From assembly GCF_000745855.1 (NCBI RefSeq), contig NZ_JQKD01000016.1, positions 62,001-126,000 on the forward strand: a stretch of 64,000 nt of DNA. The letters run 5' to 3'. The DNA is from Xenophilus azovorans DSM 13620 (GTDB lineage Bacteria; Pseudomonadota; Gammaproteobacteria; Burkholderiales; Burkholderiaceae_C). Numbering within the stretch: position 1 is the stretch's first letter; each line of letters opens with the position of its first letter. Made by a program: the position numbers and the translations under genes. Shown piece by piece: positions 8,965 to 18,019 of this stretch. Under the pieces are notes generated by a model. It worked only from the letters and a program-made list of their open reading frames with translations. It ran no database searches and was not told the DNA's origin.

Positions 8965-9942
8965 TCACTCGATGCGCAGGCCGGCCTCCTTCACGAGCTG
9001 CGCCCAGCGCGCGCGCTCCTTGTTGAAGAACTGCTCCTCCTCGGCCGGCGCCATCGTCACGACCTCGGCGCCCTGCCCGGCCAGGCGCGAGCGGATGTCG
9101 GCCGAGCGGATGACCGCGATCAGTTCGCGGTTCAGGCGCTGCACCACCGCATCGGACGTGCCGCGCGGCGCGCGCACGCCCTGCCAGGTGCCGGACTCGA
9201 AGCCGGGCACGCCCTGCTCGGCGATGGTGGGCACCGAGCCCACCAGCGGCATGCGCGTGGCCTTCGACACGCCCAGCAGCTTGAGCTTGCCGCTCTGCAC
9301 GTGCGGCAGCGTGGCCAGCATGCCGTTCATGAGCACCTGCGTCTGGCCGGCCACCGTGTCCTGGATGGACTGCACGCCGCCCTTGTACGGCACGTAGACC
9401 CACCTGGCCCCGGTGGCGCGCTCGACCGCCACGCCCGCCAGGTGCGGCGCGCTGCCGGTGGCGGTGACGGCGAAGTTCAGGTCGGTGGCCTTGGACAGCG
9501 CCACCAGTTCCTTCAGGTTGCCGGCCTTCACCGAGGGGTGCACCACCAGCAGGTGCGGCGAATAGGCCAGCATGGTCACGCCGCGCAGGTCGCGGGAGGG
9601 GTCGAAGGCCAGCTTCGTGTAGACGGAGGGGCTGATCGCCAGCGCGCCCACGTCGCACAGCAGCAGCGTGTAGCCGTCGGGCGCGGACTTGGCCACCAGG
9701 TCGGCGCCCAGGTTGCCGTTGGCGCCCGGCTTGTTGTCGACCACGACGGGCTGCCCCAGCGCATCCGACAGCGGCTGGCTGATGGCGCGCGCGATGATGT
9801 CCGACGAGCCGCCCGGCGGATACGGCACCACGATGCGGATGGGCCTGGACGGCCAGGCGTCCGCGGCGCGCACGGACAGGGGAGCGGCCACGGCCGCGGC
9901 GCTCAGGGCCGTGCCCAGCCATTGGCGTCGGTTCAGGTGCAT
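8965..9942 (-). CDS. Bug/TctC-type periplasmic binding protein, first gene of left aldarate arm
   Basis: The 325-residue protein has a Tat-like or Sec signal peptide ([11 protein letters not shown]...RAAD), then the Bug family signature [24 protein letters not shown] and VPYKGG. Bug proteins bind organic acids in the periplasm. Here the neighbours suggest an aldarate or uronate, but no TctA/TctB membrane partners are present. ATG at 9942 is preceded by a good TGGAGA ribosome site. A promoter with an overlapping GntR-type operator lies just upstream, so this is the first gene of the operon leading through kdgD and gudD. Confidence 0.88.
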   Translation of the reverse strand: MHLNRRQWLGTALSAAAVAAPLSVRAADAWPSRPIRIVVPYPPGGSSDIIARAISQPLSDALGQPVVVDNKPGANGNLGADLVAKSAPDGYTLLLCDVGALAISPSVYTKLAFDPSRDLRGVTMLAYSPHLLVVHPSVKAGNLKELVALSKATDLNFAVTATGSAPHLAGVAVERATGARWVYVPYKGGVQSIQDTVAGQTQVLMNGMLATLPHVQSGKLKLLGVSKATRMPLVGSVPTIAEQGVPGFESGTWQGVRAPRGTSDAVVQRLNRELIAVIRSADIRSRLAGQGAEVVTMAPAEEEQFFNKERARWAQLVKEAGLRIE

Positions 9943-9976
9943 GCGCTGTCTCCAGGGTTGGACGAATCAATCATCA

Positions 9977-9989
9977 GTCATCGTACAAC
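9977..9989. promoter_or_regulatory. Candidate GntR operator, left aldarate arm
   Basis: On the minus strand the site reads GTTGTACGATGAC, matching 11 of 13 bases of the perfect palindrome GTTGTACGACAAC at 10877. It overlaps the -10 element of the promoter that drives the Bug-kdgD-gudD operon, an arrangement suited to repression. FCD-type GntR proteins are known to bind TNGTNNNACNA-like sites. Confidence 0.6.
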
Positions 9990-10009
9990 TTGGAATGACT
10001 GTTTGCCAA
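9980..10009 (-). promoter_or_regulatory. Candidate sigma-70 promoter of left aldarate operon
   Basis: On the minus strand TTGGCA (10009-10004) is followed after 18 bp by TACGAT (9985-9980). It lies 38 bp upstream of the Bug start at 9942, and its -10 is inside the candidate GntR operator. Confidence 0.5.
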
Positions 10010-10021
10010 GACCCCGGACAC

Positions 10022-10039
10022 AAAAAAGCCGTGCCGGCT
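10022..10039 (-). terminator. Intrinsic terminator of gntR gene
   Basis: Read on the minus strand, a short stem AGCCG-GCA-CGGCT is followed by six T residues, seven bases beyond the stop of the GntR gene. The stem is short, but the T run is clean. Confidence 0.55.
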
Positions 10040-10045
10040 GGCGGC

Positions 10046-10852
10046 TCAGCGCGCGGCGCTGCCGCCCTCTCGCTGCGCCGCCTCTTGCGCCAGGCGCAGG
10101 CGCTCCCGACTGTTGGTCAGGTGGATGCGCATGGCCGCACGGGCCGAGTCCGGGTCGCGCCGCGCGATCGCCGCCAGGATCTCCTCGTGCTCGCGGTTCA
10201 CCCGGCTGAGGTATTCGCCGCCGCGGTCCTGGTTGCGGATGGCATGGACCCGGGTGCGCGGGATGATGGTCGTGCCCAGGTGGGTCATGATGTCCGCGAA
10301 GTACGGGTTGCCGGTGGCCTGCGCGATCTGCAGGTGGAAGCGGAAGTCGGGCGAGACCGTGTCCCCCGCCGCCTGCACGTTGCGCTCGAACTCGTCCAGC
10401 GCCTCGCGCATGCCCTGCAGGTGCTCCTCGGTGCGGCGCAGCGCGGCCAGGCCGGCGGACTCGGTCTCCAGGCTGATGCGCAGTTCCAGCACCGCCAGCA
10501 CGTCCACCGTGGTCGCGATGTCGGCCGCCTCCAGCCGGAACATGCCGGCCATGCCGCCGCCGCGCGGCCGCAGCACGAAGGTGCCGATGCCGTGGTGCGT
10601 CTCCACCAGGCCCGCGGCCTGCAGCTTCGACAGCGCCTCGCGCACCACGGTGCGGCTGACGCCGTAGGCCTGCATGATGGCCGACTCGGTCGGCAGCTTG
10701 TCGCCGGGCCGGATCTTCTGCGCGCGGATCTTGTCGCCCAGGTCTTCCACCAGGCCGTGGGCGAGGCTGCGGCCGCGCCGGCGGGGCGGCGGCGCGGGCC
10801 GCGAATCCCCCGGTTCGGAGGGCTGGGGCATCCCCGTTGACAGGCGCGACAT
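10046..10852 (-). CDS. GntR-family (FCD/FadR subgroup) regulator of the aldarate locus
   Basis: From ATG at 10852 the protein has 268 residues. The winged-helix domain contains LVEDLGDKI, PGDKLPTES and YGVSRTVVREALSKL, and is followed by an all-helical FCD effector domain with the metal-binding pattern seen in DFRFHLQIAQATGNP and INREHEEI-like NREHEEIL. FCD regulators typically sense acids and repress catabolic operons. It stands between two divergent arms of uronate/aldarate genes, and both arms carry a matching operator. ATG at 10876 would also be in frame, but a TATGAT -10 element falls inside that extension, so 10852 is preferred and would give a nearly leaderless mRNA. Confidence 0.85.
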   Translation of the reverse strand: MSRLSTGMPQPSEPGDSRPAPPPRRRGRSLAHGLVEDLGDKIRAQKIRPGDKLPTESAIMQAYGVSRTVVREALSKLQAAGLVETHHGIGTFVLRPRGGGMAGMFRLEAADIATTVDVLAVLELRISLETESAGLAALRRTEEHLQGMREALDEFERNVQAAGDTVSPDFRFHLQIAQATGNPYFADIMTHLGTTIIPRTRVHAIRNQDRGGEYLSRVNREHEEILAAIARRDPDSARAAMRIHLTNSRERLRLAQEAAQREGGSAAR

Positions 10853-10858
10853 GCGCTC

Positions 10859-10888
10859 ATCATAATTCGCCGCCATGTTGTACGACAA
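10859..10888 (-). promoter_or_regulatory. Candidate sigma-70 promoter of gntR
   Basis: On the minus strand TTGTCG (10888-10883), 18 bp, then TATGAT (10864-10859). The -35 lies inside the GTTGTACGACAAC palindrome, which would allow autorepression. The expected start point is close to ATG 10852. Confidence 0.5.
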
Positions 10889-10889
10889 C
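10877..10889. promoter_or_regulatory. Perfect palindromic GntR operator at gntR/udh junction
   Basis: GTTGTACGACAAC has perfect arms GTTGT and ACAAC around three bases and fits the TNGTNNNACNA consensus of FCD-type GntR regulators. It lies between the divergent gntR and udh genes, and a near copy is found over the left-arm promoter at 9977. Confidence 0.65.
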
Positions 10890-10936
10890 AGATGACGTAC
10901 AGCCTGACGCCCGACGGTCCGCCACTGGAGACACGC

Positions 10937-11785
10937 TTGCCTGCCGCCATCGCCCCAGAGTCCGATCCCGCTCGCGTGCACCCCCATCCCCTGCCCCGCC
11001 TGCTGCTCACGGGCGCCGCCGGGGGCCTGGGCCGGGTGCTGCGCGAGCGGCTGACGCCCTTCGCCCGCGTGCTGCGCGTGTCCGACGTCGCGCCGCTGGG
11101 CGCGCCGCGCGGCCCGCATGAGGAGGTGGTGCCCTGCGACCTGGCCGACAGGCGCGCCGTCGATGCCCTGGTGGCCGGCTGCGACGCCATCGTGCACCTG
11201 GGCGGCGTCTCGGTGGAGCGGCCCTTCGAGGAGGTGCTGGAGGCCAACATCCGGGGCGTCTTCCACGTCTACGAGGCGGCCCGCCGGCACGGCACGAAGC
11301 GCGTGGTGTTCGCCAGTTCCAACCACGTGACCGGCTTCTACCGGCAGGACGAGCGCATCGACGCCCATGCCGCGCGCCGGCCCGACGGCTACTACGGCCT
11401 GTCGAAGTCCTTCGGCGAGGATCTGGCGCAGTTCTATTTCGACCGCTACGGCGTCGAGACGGTGAGCATCCGCATCGGCTCCTCGTTCCCCGAGCCGGCC
11501 AACCGCCGGATGATGAGCACCTGGCTCAGCTACGACGACCTGGTGCAGCTCGTCGACAAGGCGCTGTTCACGCCCGGCGTCGGACACAGCGTCGTGTACG
11601 GCATGTCGGCCAACCGGACCGTCTGGTGGGACAACCACGCCGCCGCGCACCTGGGCTTCGCGCCGAAGGACAGCTCCGAGGTCTTCCGCGCCCGGGTCGA
11701 GTCGCAGCCGCCCGTGCCGGCCGACGACCCGAACGCCATCTACCAGGGCGGCGGCTTCACCGCCCAGGGCCCCTTCGGCGACTGA
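10937..11785 (+). CDS. udh: NAD-dependent uronate dehydrogenase
   Basis: An SDR-type protein of 282 residues from TTG 10937. It oxidises D-glucuronate or D-galacturonate to the aldarolactone. The Rossmann motif LLLTGAAGGLGR, the substrate-binding HLGGVSVE, VFASSNHVTGFY and the catalytic YYGLSKS are all typical of uronate dehydrogenases, as are the later RIGSSFPEP and TWLSYDD. The TTG is chosen because TGGAG stands six bases upstream and because known Udh proteins start near the Rossmann motif. ATG 10892 is in frame but has no ribosome site and touches the operator. The next gene is a lactonase 10 bp away, the next enzyme of the pathway. Confidence 0.9.
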   Translation: MPAAIAPESDPARVHPHPLPRLLLTGAAGGLGRVLRERLTPFARVLRVSDVAPLGAPRGPHEEVVPCDLADRRAVDALVAGCDAIVHLGGVSVERPFEEVLEANIRGVFHVYEAARRHGTKRVVFASSNHVTGFYRQDERIDAHAARRPDGYYGLSKSFGEDLAQFYFDRYGVETVSIRIGSSFPEPANRRMMSTWLSYDDLVQLVDKALFTPGVGHSVVYGMSANRTVWWDNHAAAHLGFAPKDSSEVFRARVESQPPVPADDPNAIYQGGGFTAQGPFGD

Positions 11786-11795
11786 GAGGCCGGCC

Positions 11796-12683
11796 GTGAC
11801 GGCGGAACTCGTGCTCGACGCGCGCAACGGCACCGGCGAGAGCCCGGTGTGGCACGCCGCCGAACAGGCGCTGTACTGGGTGGACATCCCCGCGCGGGCG
11901 ATCCACCGCTGGTCGCCGGCGGACGGCCACCGCCAATGGACCACCGGCGAGATGCCCGCCTGCATCGCGGCGCGCGCCGGCCGGCCGGGCCAGTGGGTGG
12001 CGGGCATGGAAAGCGGCATCTTCGCGCTGCAGCTCGGCGACGACGGCCGCGCCGCGGCGACGCCGCTGGCCACCGTCGCGCACGCGGCGCCGGCCATGCG
12101 CTTCAACGACGGGCGCTGCGACCGCCAGGGCCGGCTGTGGGCCGGCACCATGTGCCTGGACATGGCCGCCGCGGTGCGCGCCGGCGCGTGGTACCGCTTC
12201 GGCGCCGGCGACGACGCCCTGCCCCCTCGGCTCACCGGCTTCATCGTCCCCAACGGCCTGGCCTTCAGCCCCGACGGCCGCACCATGTACCTGTCGGACT
12301 CGCACCCCGAGGTGCAGGCGGTGTGGGCCTTCGACTACGACACCGACAGCGGCACGCCCGCGAACCGGCGCCTGTTCGTGGACATGGCGCCCCTGCCCGG
12401 CCGCCCGGACGGCGCCGCCGTGGACGTGGACGGCTGCTACTGGATCTGCGGCAACGACGCCGGCCTGGTGCACCGCTTCACGCCCCAGGGGCGGCTGGAC
12501 CGCTCGCTGGCCCTGCCCGTGAAGAAGCCCGCCATGTGCGCCTTCGGCGGGCCGCGGCTGGACACGCTGTACGTGACCTCGATCCGCCCCGGCGGCGACC
12601 TGTCCGGCCAGCCGCTGGCCGGCGGCGTGTTCGCGCTCGACCCGGGCACCCAGGGCATCGCCGAACCGGCCTTCGCCGGCTGA
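11796..12683 (+). CDS. Cytoplasmic SMP-30/gluconolactonase-family lactonase
   Basis: This 295-residue six-bladed propeller has no signal peptide. Metal-site segments are [35 protein letters not shown] and [14 protein letters not shown]. The family hydrolyses aldonolactones and aldarolactones. Placed between udh and the TRAP transporter genes, it most likely opens the galactaro- or glucarolactone produced by Udh. The start is not strongly marked; GTG 11796 follows GAGAGGCCG, an acceptable ribosome site. Confidence 0.85.
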   Translation: MTAELVLDARNGTGESPVWHAAEQALYWVDIPARAIHRWSPADGHRQWTTGEMPACIAARAGRPGQWVAGMESGIFALQLGDDGRAAATPLATVAHAAPAMRFNDGRCDRQGRLWAGTMCLDMAAAVRAGAWYRFGAGDDALPPRLTGFIVPNGLAFSPDGRTMYLSDSHPEVQAVWAFDYDTDSGTPANRRLFVDMAPLPGRPDGAAVDVDGCYWICGNDAGLVHRFTPQGRLDRSLALPVKKPAMCAFGGPRLDTLYVTSIRPGGDLSGQPLAGGVFALDPGTQGIAEPAFAG

Positions 12684-12736
12684 ATCCGCACAACGACTCA
12701 CAACACCACCACCAAGAAGGAAAGAGGAAGGCAAAC

Positions 12737-13702
12737 ATGATCAAGAACACCCTGATCGCATTGGCGGCCGCCGCCGGCTGCCTGGCCGTGCAGGCGCGCG
12801 AATTCCGCTCCGCCGACGTGCACAACAGCGACGACTACCCCACCGTGGCGGCGGTCAAGCACATGAGCCAGCTGCTGGAGCAGCGCAGCGGCGGCAAGTA
12901 CAGGATCAAGGTCTTCAACAAGAGCGCGCTGGGCTCGGAGAAGGAGACGCTGGATCAGGTCAAGATCGGCGCGCTGGAGATGAACCGCGTGAACATCAGC
13001 GCGCTCAACTCCATGTGCCCGAAGACGCTGGTGCCCACCATGCCCTTCCTCTTCGACTCCATCGCCCACATGCGCAAGACGCTGGACGGCCCCGTAGGCG
13101 ACGAGATCCTCAAGGGCTGCGAGCACGAGGGCCTGGTGGGCCTGGCCTTCTACGACAGCGGCGCGCGCTCCATCTACGCCAAGAAGCCCGTCAGGACCGT
13201 GGCCGACACCAAGGGCATGAAGATCCGCGTGCAGCAGTCCGACCTGTGGGTGGCGCTGGTCGGCGCCATGGGCGCCAACGCCACGCCGATGCCGGCCGGC
13301 GAGGTCTACACCGCGCTCAAGACCGGGCTGATCGACGCGGCCGAGAACAACATCCCCTCCTACGAGGGCTTCAAGCACTACGAGGCGGTGAAGTTCTACT
13401 CGCACACCGAGCACTCCATGGCGCCGGAGGTGCTGGTCATCTCCAAGGTGATCTTCGACAAGATGTCGAAGGCCGACCAGGACCTGTTCCGCCAAACGGC
13501 CAAGGAGTCGGTGGCGTTCCAGCGCCAGAAGTGGGACGAGCAGGAGGCCAAGGCGCTGGACATCGTGGTCAAGGCCGGCTCCACCATCGTCAAGGACGTG
13601 GACAAGGCCTCCTTCAAGGCCGTGATGCAGCCGGTGTACGACAAGTTCATCACCACGCCGGACCTCAAGCGCCTGGTCAAGGCCGTGCAGGACGGCAAGT
13701 GA
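12737..13702 (+). CDS. dctP: TRAP transporter substrate-binding protein DctP
   Basis: The 321-residue protein has a signal peptide ending near AVQARE and a DctP fold with the organic-acid-binding region [14 protein letters not shown], whose Arg contacts the substrate carboxylate in this family. It delivers a substrate to the DctQ/DctM permease encoded immediately downstream. Its position between lactonase and dehydratase genes suggests a uronate or aldarate. ATG 12737 is preceded by the strong ribosome site GAAGGAAAGAGGAAGG. The stop overlaps the GTG start of dctQ by four bases (GTGA). Confidence 0.93.
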   Translation: MIKNTLIALAAAAGCLAVQAREFRSADVHNSDDYPTVAAVKHMSQLLEQRSGGKYRIKVFNKSALGSEKETLDQVKIGALEMNRVNISALNSMCPKTLVPTMPFLFDSIAHMRKTLDGPVGDEILKGCEHEGLVGLAFYDSGARSIYAKKPVRTVADTKGMKIRVQQSDLWVALVGAMGANATPMPAGEVYTALKTGLIDAAENNIPSYEGFKHYEAVKFYSHTEHSMAPEVLVISKVIFDKMSKADQDLFRQTAKESVAFQRQKWDEQEAKALDIVVKAGSTIVKDVDKASFKAVMQPVYDKFITTPDLKRLVKAVQDGK

Positions 13703-14259
13703 GCCACCCGCTGGAAGAACTGGCGGCAGGCCTGCCCGCGCCGCAGGCGCAGCGGCCCGCGGCGCGCGGCGCCTACACGCGCCTGTGCGCCGCGTTGTCC
13801 AAGGCCAGCCTGCTGCTGGCCGTGGCGATGCTCATCGCCATCATCGTCTGCGTGCAGTACCAGGTGGTGGGCCGCTACGTGTTCAACGACACGCCCACCT
13901 GGGCCGAGGGCCTGGCGCTGCAGCTGGTGCTCTACGTCACGGCGCTGGCCGTGGCGGTGGGCGTGCGCGATGCGGGCCACATCGGGCTGGAGTCGCTCGT
14001 CTCGCTGCTGCCCGAGGGGCCGCGCCTGAAGCTGGAAGTGCTGATCCACGCGCTGGTGGCGCTGTTCGGCGCCATCATGGCCTTCAGCGGCTGGCAGTGG
14101 ACCGTGCTCAAGTGGAGCGACATGAAGCCCATGATGCACGTGCCCGTGGGCATGGACTACCTGGCGCTGGTGGTGGCGGGCGCGCTGATCGTGATGTTCT
14201 CCATCGAGCACATCATCGCCCTGCTGCGCGGGGAGGACGTGGAGCCGGCCTGGCACTGA
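13699..14259 (+). CDS. dctQ: TRAP transporter small permease DctQ
   Basis: This 186-residue membrane protein has four predicted hydrophobic helices and the DctQ-family features VVGRYVFND and TWAEGLA. It forms the small subunit of the sodium-coupled TRAP permease with DctM. The start is GTG 13699, overlapping the dctP stop; no ATG gives a complete first helix. A Pro/Ala-rich N-terminal segment of about 30 residues precedes the first helix. Confidence 0.88.
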   Translation: MSHPLEELAAGLPAPQAQRPAARGAYTRLCAALSKASLLLAVAMLIAIIVCVQYQVVGRYVFNDTPTWAEGLALQLVLYVTALAVAVGVRDAGHIGLESLVSLLPEGPRLKLEVLIHALVALFGAIMAFSGWQWTVLKWSDMKPMMHVPVGMDYLALVVAGALIVMFSIEHIIALLRGEDVEPAWH

Positions 14260-14317
14260 GGCCGCCGCCACGCACGCGCACAAGACAACAACAACTGGAA
14301 AAGAACGGAGACGTCCG

Positions 14318-15619
14318 GTGGAACTGGCGGTACTTTCCTTGAGCTTCCTGGCGCTGCTGGTGCTGGGCGTGCCGGTGGCCTTCTCGATCGGGCTGGCCTC
14401 GGTGGCCACGGTGCTGTATGCGGGCCTGCCCGTGGCGGTGGTGTTCCAGAAGATGGTCGGCGGCATGCAGATCTTCAGCTTCCTGGCCATCCCCTTCTTC
14501 GTCTTCGCCGGCGAGCTGATGCTCTACGGCGGCATCGCGCAGCGCATCGTGCGCTTCGCCAACAGCCTGGTGGGCCACGTGCGCGGCGGCCTGGGCATGA
14601 GCAACGTGGTGGGCTGCACGCTCTTCGGCGGCGTGGCGGGCTCGCCGGTGGCCGACGTCTCGGCCATGGGCTCCGTGATGATCCCGCTGATGAAGAAGGA
14701 GGGCTACGACGCCGACTACGCCGTGAACGTGACCACGCACGCGGCCCTGGTCGGTGCGCTGATGCCCACCTCGCACAACCTGATCATCTTCACGCTGGCC
14801 ACCACCGGCATCGCCTCGGTCAGCGTGCTGAGCCTGATCCTCGCGGGCCTGGTGCCGGCGCTGCTGCTGACGGTCTGCAACCTGGGCGCCGCCTACTGGG
14901 TCGCCATCCGGCGCGGCTACGCGATCCGCGGCGCCTTCCCGGGCTGGGGCGAGGTGCTCGCCTCCTTCGTCGCGGCGCTGCCGGGGCTGCTGATCGTGGC
15001 GATCATCCTGGTGGGCATCCTCTCGGGCGTGTTCACGGCCACCGAGTCGGCCGCCACCGCCGTGCTGTGGGCGCTGCTGGTCACGGTGCTGGTGTACCGC
15101 TCGCTCTCCTGGAAGGACTTCCTCAAGGCCTGCGCCAAGGCCTGCAAGACCACCGGCATCGTGCTGCTGCTGATCGGCATCAGCTCGGCCTTCGGCTACT
15201 TCATGGCGCTGTACGAGGTGCCGCAGAAGACCGGCGAGCTGATGACCAGCGTCTCCAGCAGCCCCTGGGTGATCTTCCTGATGATCAACGTGCTGCTGTT
15301 CCTGCTGGGCACCTTCCTGGACATGGCGGCCACGATCCTGATCTGCACGCCCATCTTCCTGCCCATCGCCATGCAGTTCGGCATGAGCCCGGTGCAGTTC
15401 GGCATCGTCATGCTGATCAACTGCGCGCTGGGCCTGAACACGCCGCCCGTGGGCACCACGCAGTTCATCGGCTGCGCCATCGGCGGCGTCTCGGTGGGGC
15501 AGGTGATGCGCTCCATCCTGCCCTTCTACGGCGCGCTGACCCTGTGTCTGCTGCTCGTGACCTACGTGCCGCTGTTCTCCACCTGGCTGCCCACCCTTTT
15601 GAACGCGCCGCTGAAGTAG
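14318..15619 (+). CDS. dctM: TRAP transporter large permease DctM
   Basis: The 433-residue protein has about a dozen hydrophobic helices and DctM landmarks such as [24 protein letters not shown] and NTPPVGTT. It is the transport channel of the TRAP system. The GTG start at 14318 follows ACGGAGACG. It is the third gene of the DctPQM set, and the fourth gene of the likely substrate pathway follows after 18 bp. Confidence 0.93.
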   Translation: MELAVLSLSFLALLVLGVPVAFSIGLASVATVLYAGLPVAVVFQKMVGGMQIFSFLAIPFFVFAGELMLYGGIAQRIVRFANSLVGHVRGGLGMSNVVGCTLFGGVAGSPVADVSAMGSVMIPLMKKEGYDADYAVNVTTHAALVGALMPTSHNLIIFTLATTGIASVSVLSLILAGLVPALLLTVCNLGAAYWVAIRRGYAIRGAFPGWGEVLASFVAALPGLLIVAIILVGILSGVFTATESAATAVLWALLVTVLVYRSLSWKDFLKACAKACKTTGIVLLLIGISSAFGYFMALYEVPQKTGELMTSVSSSPWVIFLMINVLLFLLGTFLDMAATILICTPIFLPIAMQFGMSPVQFGIVMLINCALGLNTPPVGTTQFIGCAIGGVSVGQVMRSILPFYGALTLCLLLVTYVPLFSTWLPTLLNAPLK

Positions 15620-15637
15620 CGCTGCTTTCCGTCTGCC

Positions 15638-16933
15638 ATGCCCACGTCCCACGCCATCCGCCACGTCCGCATCACGCCCATCGCCTTCCGCGATCCGCCG
15701 CTGCTCAACGCGGCGGGCATCCACGAGCCCTGGGCGCTGCGCTCCATCGTCGAGATCGAGACGGCCTCGGGCCGCGTCGGCATCAACGAGAGCTACGGCG
15801 ACCAGCCCATGCTGGATGCGCTGGCCAAGGCCGCGCCAGCCCTGCCCGGGCTGTCGCCGTGGGCGCTCAACGAGATGGAGCGGCGCGTCGCGGCGCTGGT
15901 CGCGCCGCCGGCGCAGACGGCCTCGGAGTTCCTGGGCCAGCAGGTCTCGCTGGCGCCGGGCACCCACGTCTCCAAGACGGTCGCGAAGGTCGTCAGCGCC
16001 TTCGAGGTGGCGATGCTCGACCTGCAGGGCCAGCTCGCGCAGGCGCCCGTGGTCGACCTGCTGGGCGGCGCGGCCCGCGACAGCGTGCCCTTCTCCGCCT
16101 ACCTCTTCTACAAGTACGCCGAGCACATCGACAGGCCCTACGCGCCCGACGCCTGGGGCGAGGCGCTCACGCCGCAACAGCTCGTCGCCCAGGCGCGGCG
16201 CATGATCGGACAGTACGGTTTCCAGAGCATCAAGCTCAAGGCCGGCGCGCTGCCGCCCGAACAGGAGGCTGCCGGCATCCTGGCCCTGGCCGACGCCTTC
16301 CCCGGCACGCCGCTGCGCATCGACCCCAACGGCAACTGGACGGTGGACACCAGCCTGAAGATCGTGCGGCAGCTGCGCGGCGTGCTCGAGTACTACGAGG
16401 ACCCGGCTCCGGGCCTGGAGGGCATGGCCGCCGTGGCGCGCGAGTGCGACGTGCCGCTGGCCACCAATATGGTGGTCACCGACTTCGCCGAGTTCCGCCG
16501 CAACGCCGACATGGGCTGCCCGGTGAAGATCGTGCTGAGCGACCACCACTACTGGGGCGGCCTGCGCGCGACGCAGCGGCTGTCCACCCTGTGCCGGACC
16601 TTCGACCTCGGCCTGTCCATGCACAGCAACTCCCACCTCGGCGTCAGCCTGGTGGCGATGACGCACCTGTGCGCCAGCGTGCCGCTGCTGACCTATGCCT
16701 GCGACACGCACTACCCGTGGCAGGACGAGGAGGTCATCGAGGGCGGCCGGCTGCGCTTCGACCAGGGCAGCCTGCGCGTGCCCACCGCGCCGGGCCTGGG
16801 CGTCGCGCTGGACCGCAAGGCGCTCGCCCGCCTGCACGACAACTACCTGCGCTGCGGCATCCGCCACCGCGACGACCTGGCGCAGATGCGCAAGTACGAC
16901 CCGGCCTTCACCGGCAGGCAGCCCCGTTTCTGA
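15638..16933 (+). CDS. Glucarate-dehydratase-like enolase superfamily protein
   Basis: A 431-residue relative of glucarate dehydratase. All catalytic positions are kept: [38 protein letters not shown] and ACDTHYPW. It differs from the GudD at 6620 in the His-loop (SHLG instead of NHFD), so it may prefer another aldarate such as galactarate or an epimer, or be an inactive-on-glucarate homologue like E. coli GudX. It is placed between the TRAP genes and a Bug gene in the right arm. The exact substrate cannot be read from sequence. Confidence 0.8.
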   Translation: MPTSHAIRHVRITPIAFRDPPLLNAAGIHEPWALRSIVEIETASGRVGINESYGDQPMLDALAKAAPALPGLSPWALNEMERRVAALVAPPAQTASEFLGQQVSLAPGTHVSKTVAKVVSAFEVAMLDLQGQLAQAPVVDLLGGAARDSVPFSAYLFYKYAEHIDRPYAPDAWGEALTPQQLVAQARRMIGQYGFQSIKLKAGALPPEQEAAGILALADAFPGTPLRIDPNGNWTVDTSLKIVRQLRGVLEYYEDPAPGLEGMAAVARECDVPLATNMVVTDFAEFRRNADMGCPVKIVLSDHHYWGGLRATQRLSTLCRTFDLGLSMHSNSHLGVSLVAMTHLCASVPLLTYACDTHYPWQDEEVIEGGRLRFDQGSLRVPTAPGLGVALDRKALARLHDNYLRCGIRHRDDLAQMRKYDPAFTGRQPRF

Positions 16934-17023
16934 ATGCGCCACCCACGCCGACGACAACAGGTGGCCACCGCGCGCACGCGCTGCGCACTTCCTTCCCTTC
17001 CCATCCCACACAGGAGACTTTCC

Positions 17024-18019
17024 ATGCAACGCCGCACGCTGATCCATCGCTCCCTCGCCGCCGGCACCCTGCTGCTGGGCGGCGCGTTCGCCGCCCTGCC
17101 CGCCGCGGCGCAGGGCGCCTGGCCCACGGGCAAGGCCATCACCTACATGGTGCCCTTCCCGCCCGGCGGCAACACCGACACCCTGGCGCGCGTGATCGCC
17201 CAGCCGCTGGGCACGGCGCTGGGCACGCCGGTGGTCATCGAGAACAAGGGCGGCGCCGGCGGCAGCGTGGGCTCGGCCATCGTCGCGCGCGCGCCGGCCG
17301 ACGGCTACACCATCCTGGGCGGCACCATCAGCTCGCACTCCATCAACGTGAGCCTGTATTCCAAGCTGGACTACGACCCCGTCAAGTCCTTCACGCCGGT
17401 GGCCATGCTGGGCTCGGGCCCGCTGGTGCTGGTGGTGCCCTCCGCCAGCCCCTACAAGACGCTCGACGACGTGCTGGCCGCCAGCAAGGCCAAGCCGGGC
17501 GGCCTGTCCTCGGCCTCGCCGGGCACCGGCACCTCGCCGCACATGGCGCTGGAGCTGCTGGCCTACCAGTCGGGCGTGAAGTTCACGCACGTGCCCTACA
17601 AGGGCAGCGGCCCGGCCGTGCAGGACGTGGTCGGCGGCCAGGTGGACATGATGTTCGACACCACGCTGATCGTCGGCCCGCACATCCAGTCCGGCAAGCT
17701 GCGCCCCATCGCCGTGAGCAGCTCGAAGCGCGTGGACTCGCTGCCGGACGTGCCGACCATCGCCGAAGCGGGCCAGAAGGGCTTCGACATGGGCTCCTGG
17801 CAGGCTGTGTTCGCGCCGGCGGGCACGCCCAAGCCCATCGTGGACCGGCTGCACGCCGAGATCATGAAGATCATCGCAACGCCCGAGGTGCAGGCGCGGC
17901 TGAAGGGCTTCGGCATGGTGCCCTCCACCATGACGCCCGCCGAGCTCGGCGAGTACCAGAAGGCCGAGGTCGCCAAGTGGGCGCAGGTGATCAAGGCGGC
18001 CGGCATCAAGGCCGAATGA
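17024..18019 (+). CDS. Bug/TctC-type periplasmic binding protein, right aldarate arm
   Basis: The 331-residue protein has a signal peptide (cleavage near PAAAQG) and Bug motifs [25 protein letters not shown] and [12 protein letters not shown] 17024 follows CAGGAGAC. Its stop overlaps the garD start by four bases (ATGA), so the two are translationally linked. The ligand is probably an aldarate, which would make this the second binding protein, besides DctP, in the same operon. Confidence 0.88.
   Translation: MQRRTLIHRSLAAGTLLLGGAFAALPAAAQGAWPTGKAITYMVPFPPGGNTDTLARVIAQPLGTALGTPVVIENKGGAGGSVGSAIVARAPADGYTILGGTISSHSINVSLYSKLDYDPVKSFTPVAMLGSGPLVLVVPSASPYKTLDDVLAASKAKPGGLSSASPGTGTSPHMALELLAYQSGVKFTHVPYKGSGPAVQDVVGGQVDMMFDTTLIVGPHIQSGKLRPIAVSSSKRVDSLPDVPTIAEAGQKGFDMGSWQAVFAPAGTPKPIVDRLHAEIMKIIATPEVQARLKGFGMVPSTMTPAELGEYQKAEVAKWAQVIKAAGIKAE

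Noticed and set aside
10892-10936. ATG start of udh at 10892
   Set aside because: No ribosome site, adjacent to the operator, and it adds residues not present in known uronate dehydrogenases; TTG 10937 has TGGAG six bases upstream.
14213-17854. Minus-strand open frame of over 1,200 codons
   Set aside because: Shadow of dctM, the enolase gene and the Bug gene; repetitive His/Arg/Gly composition without domains.
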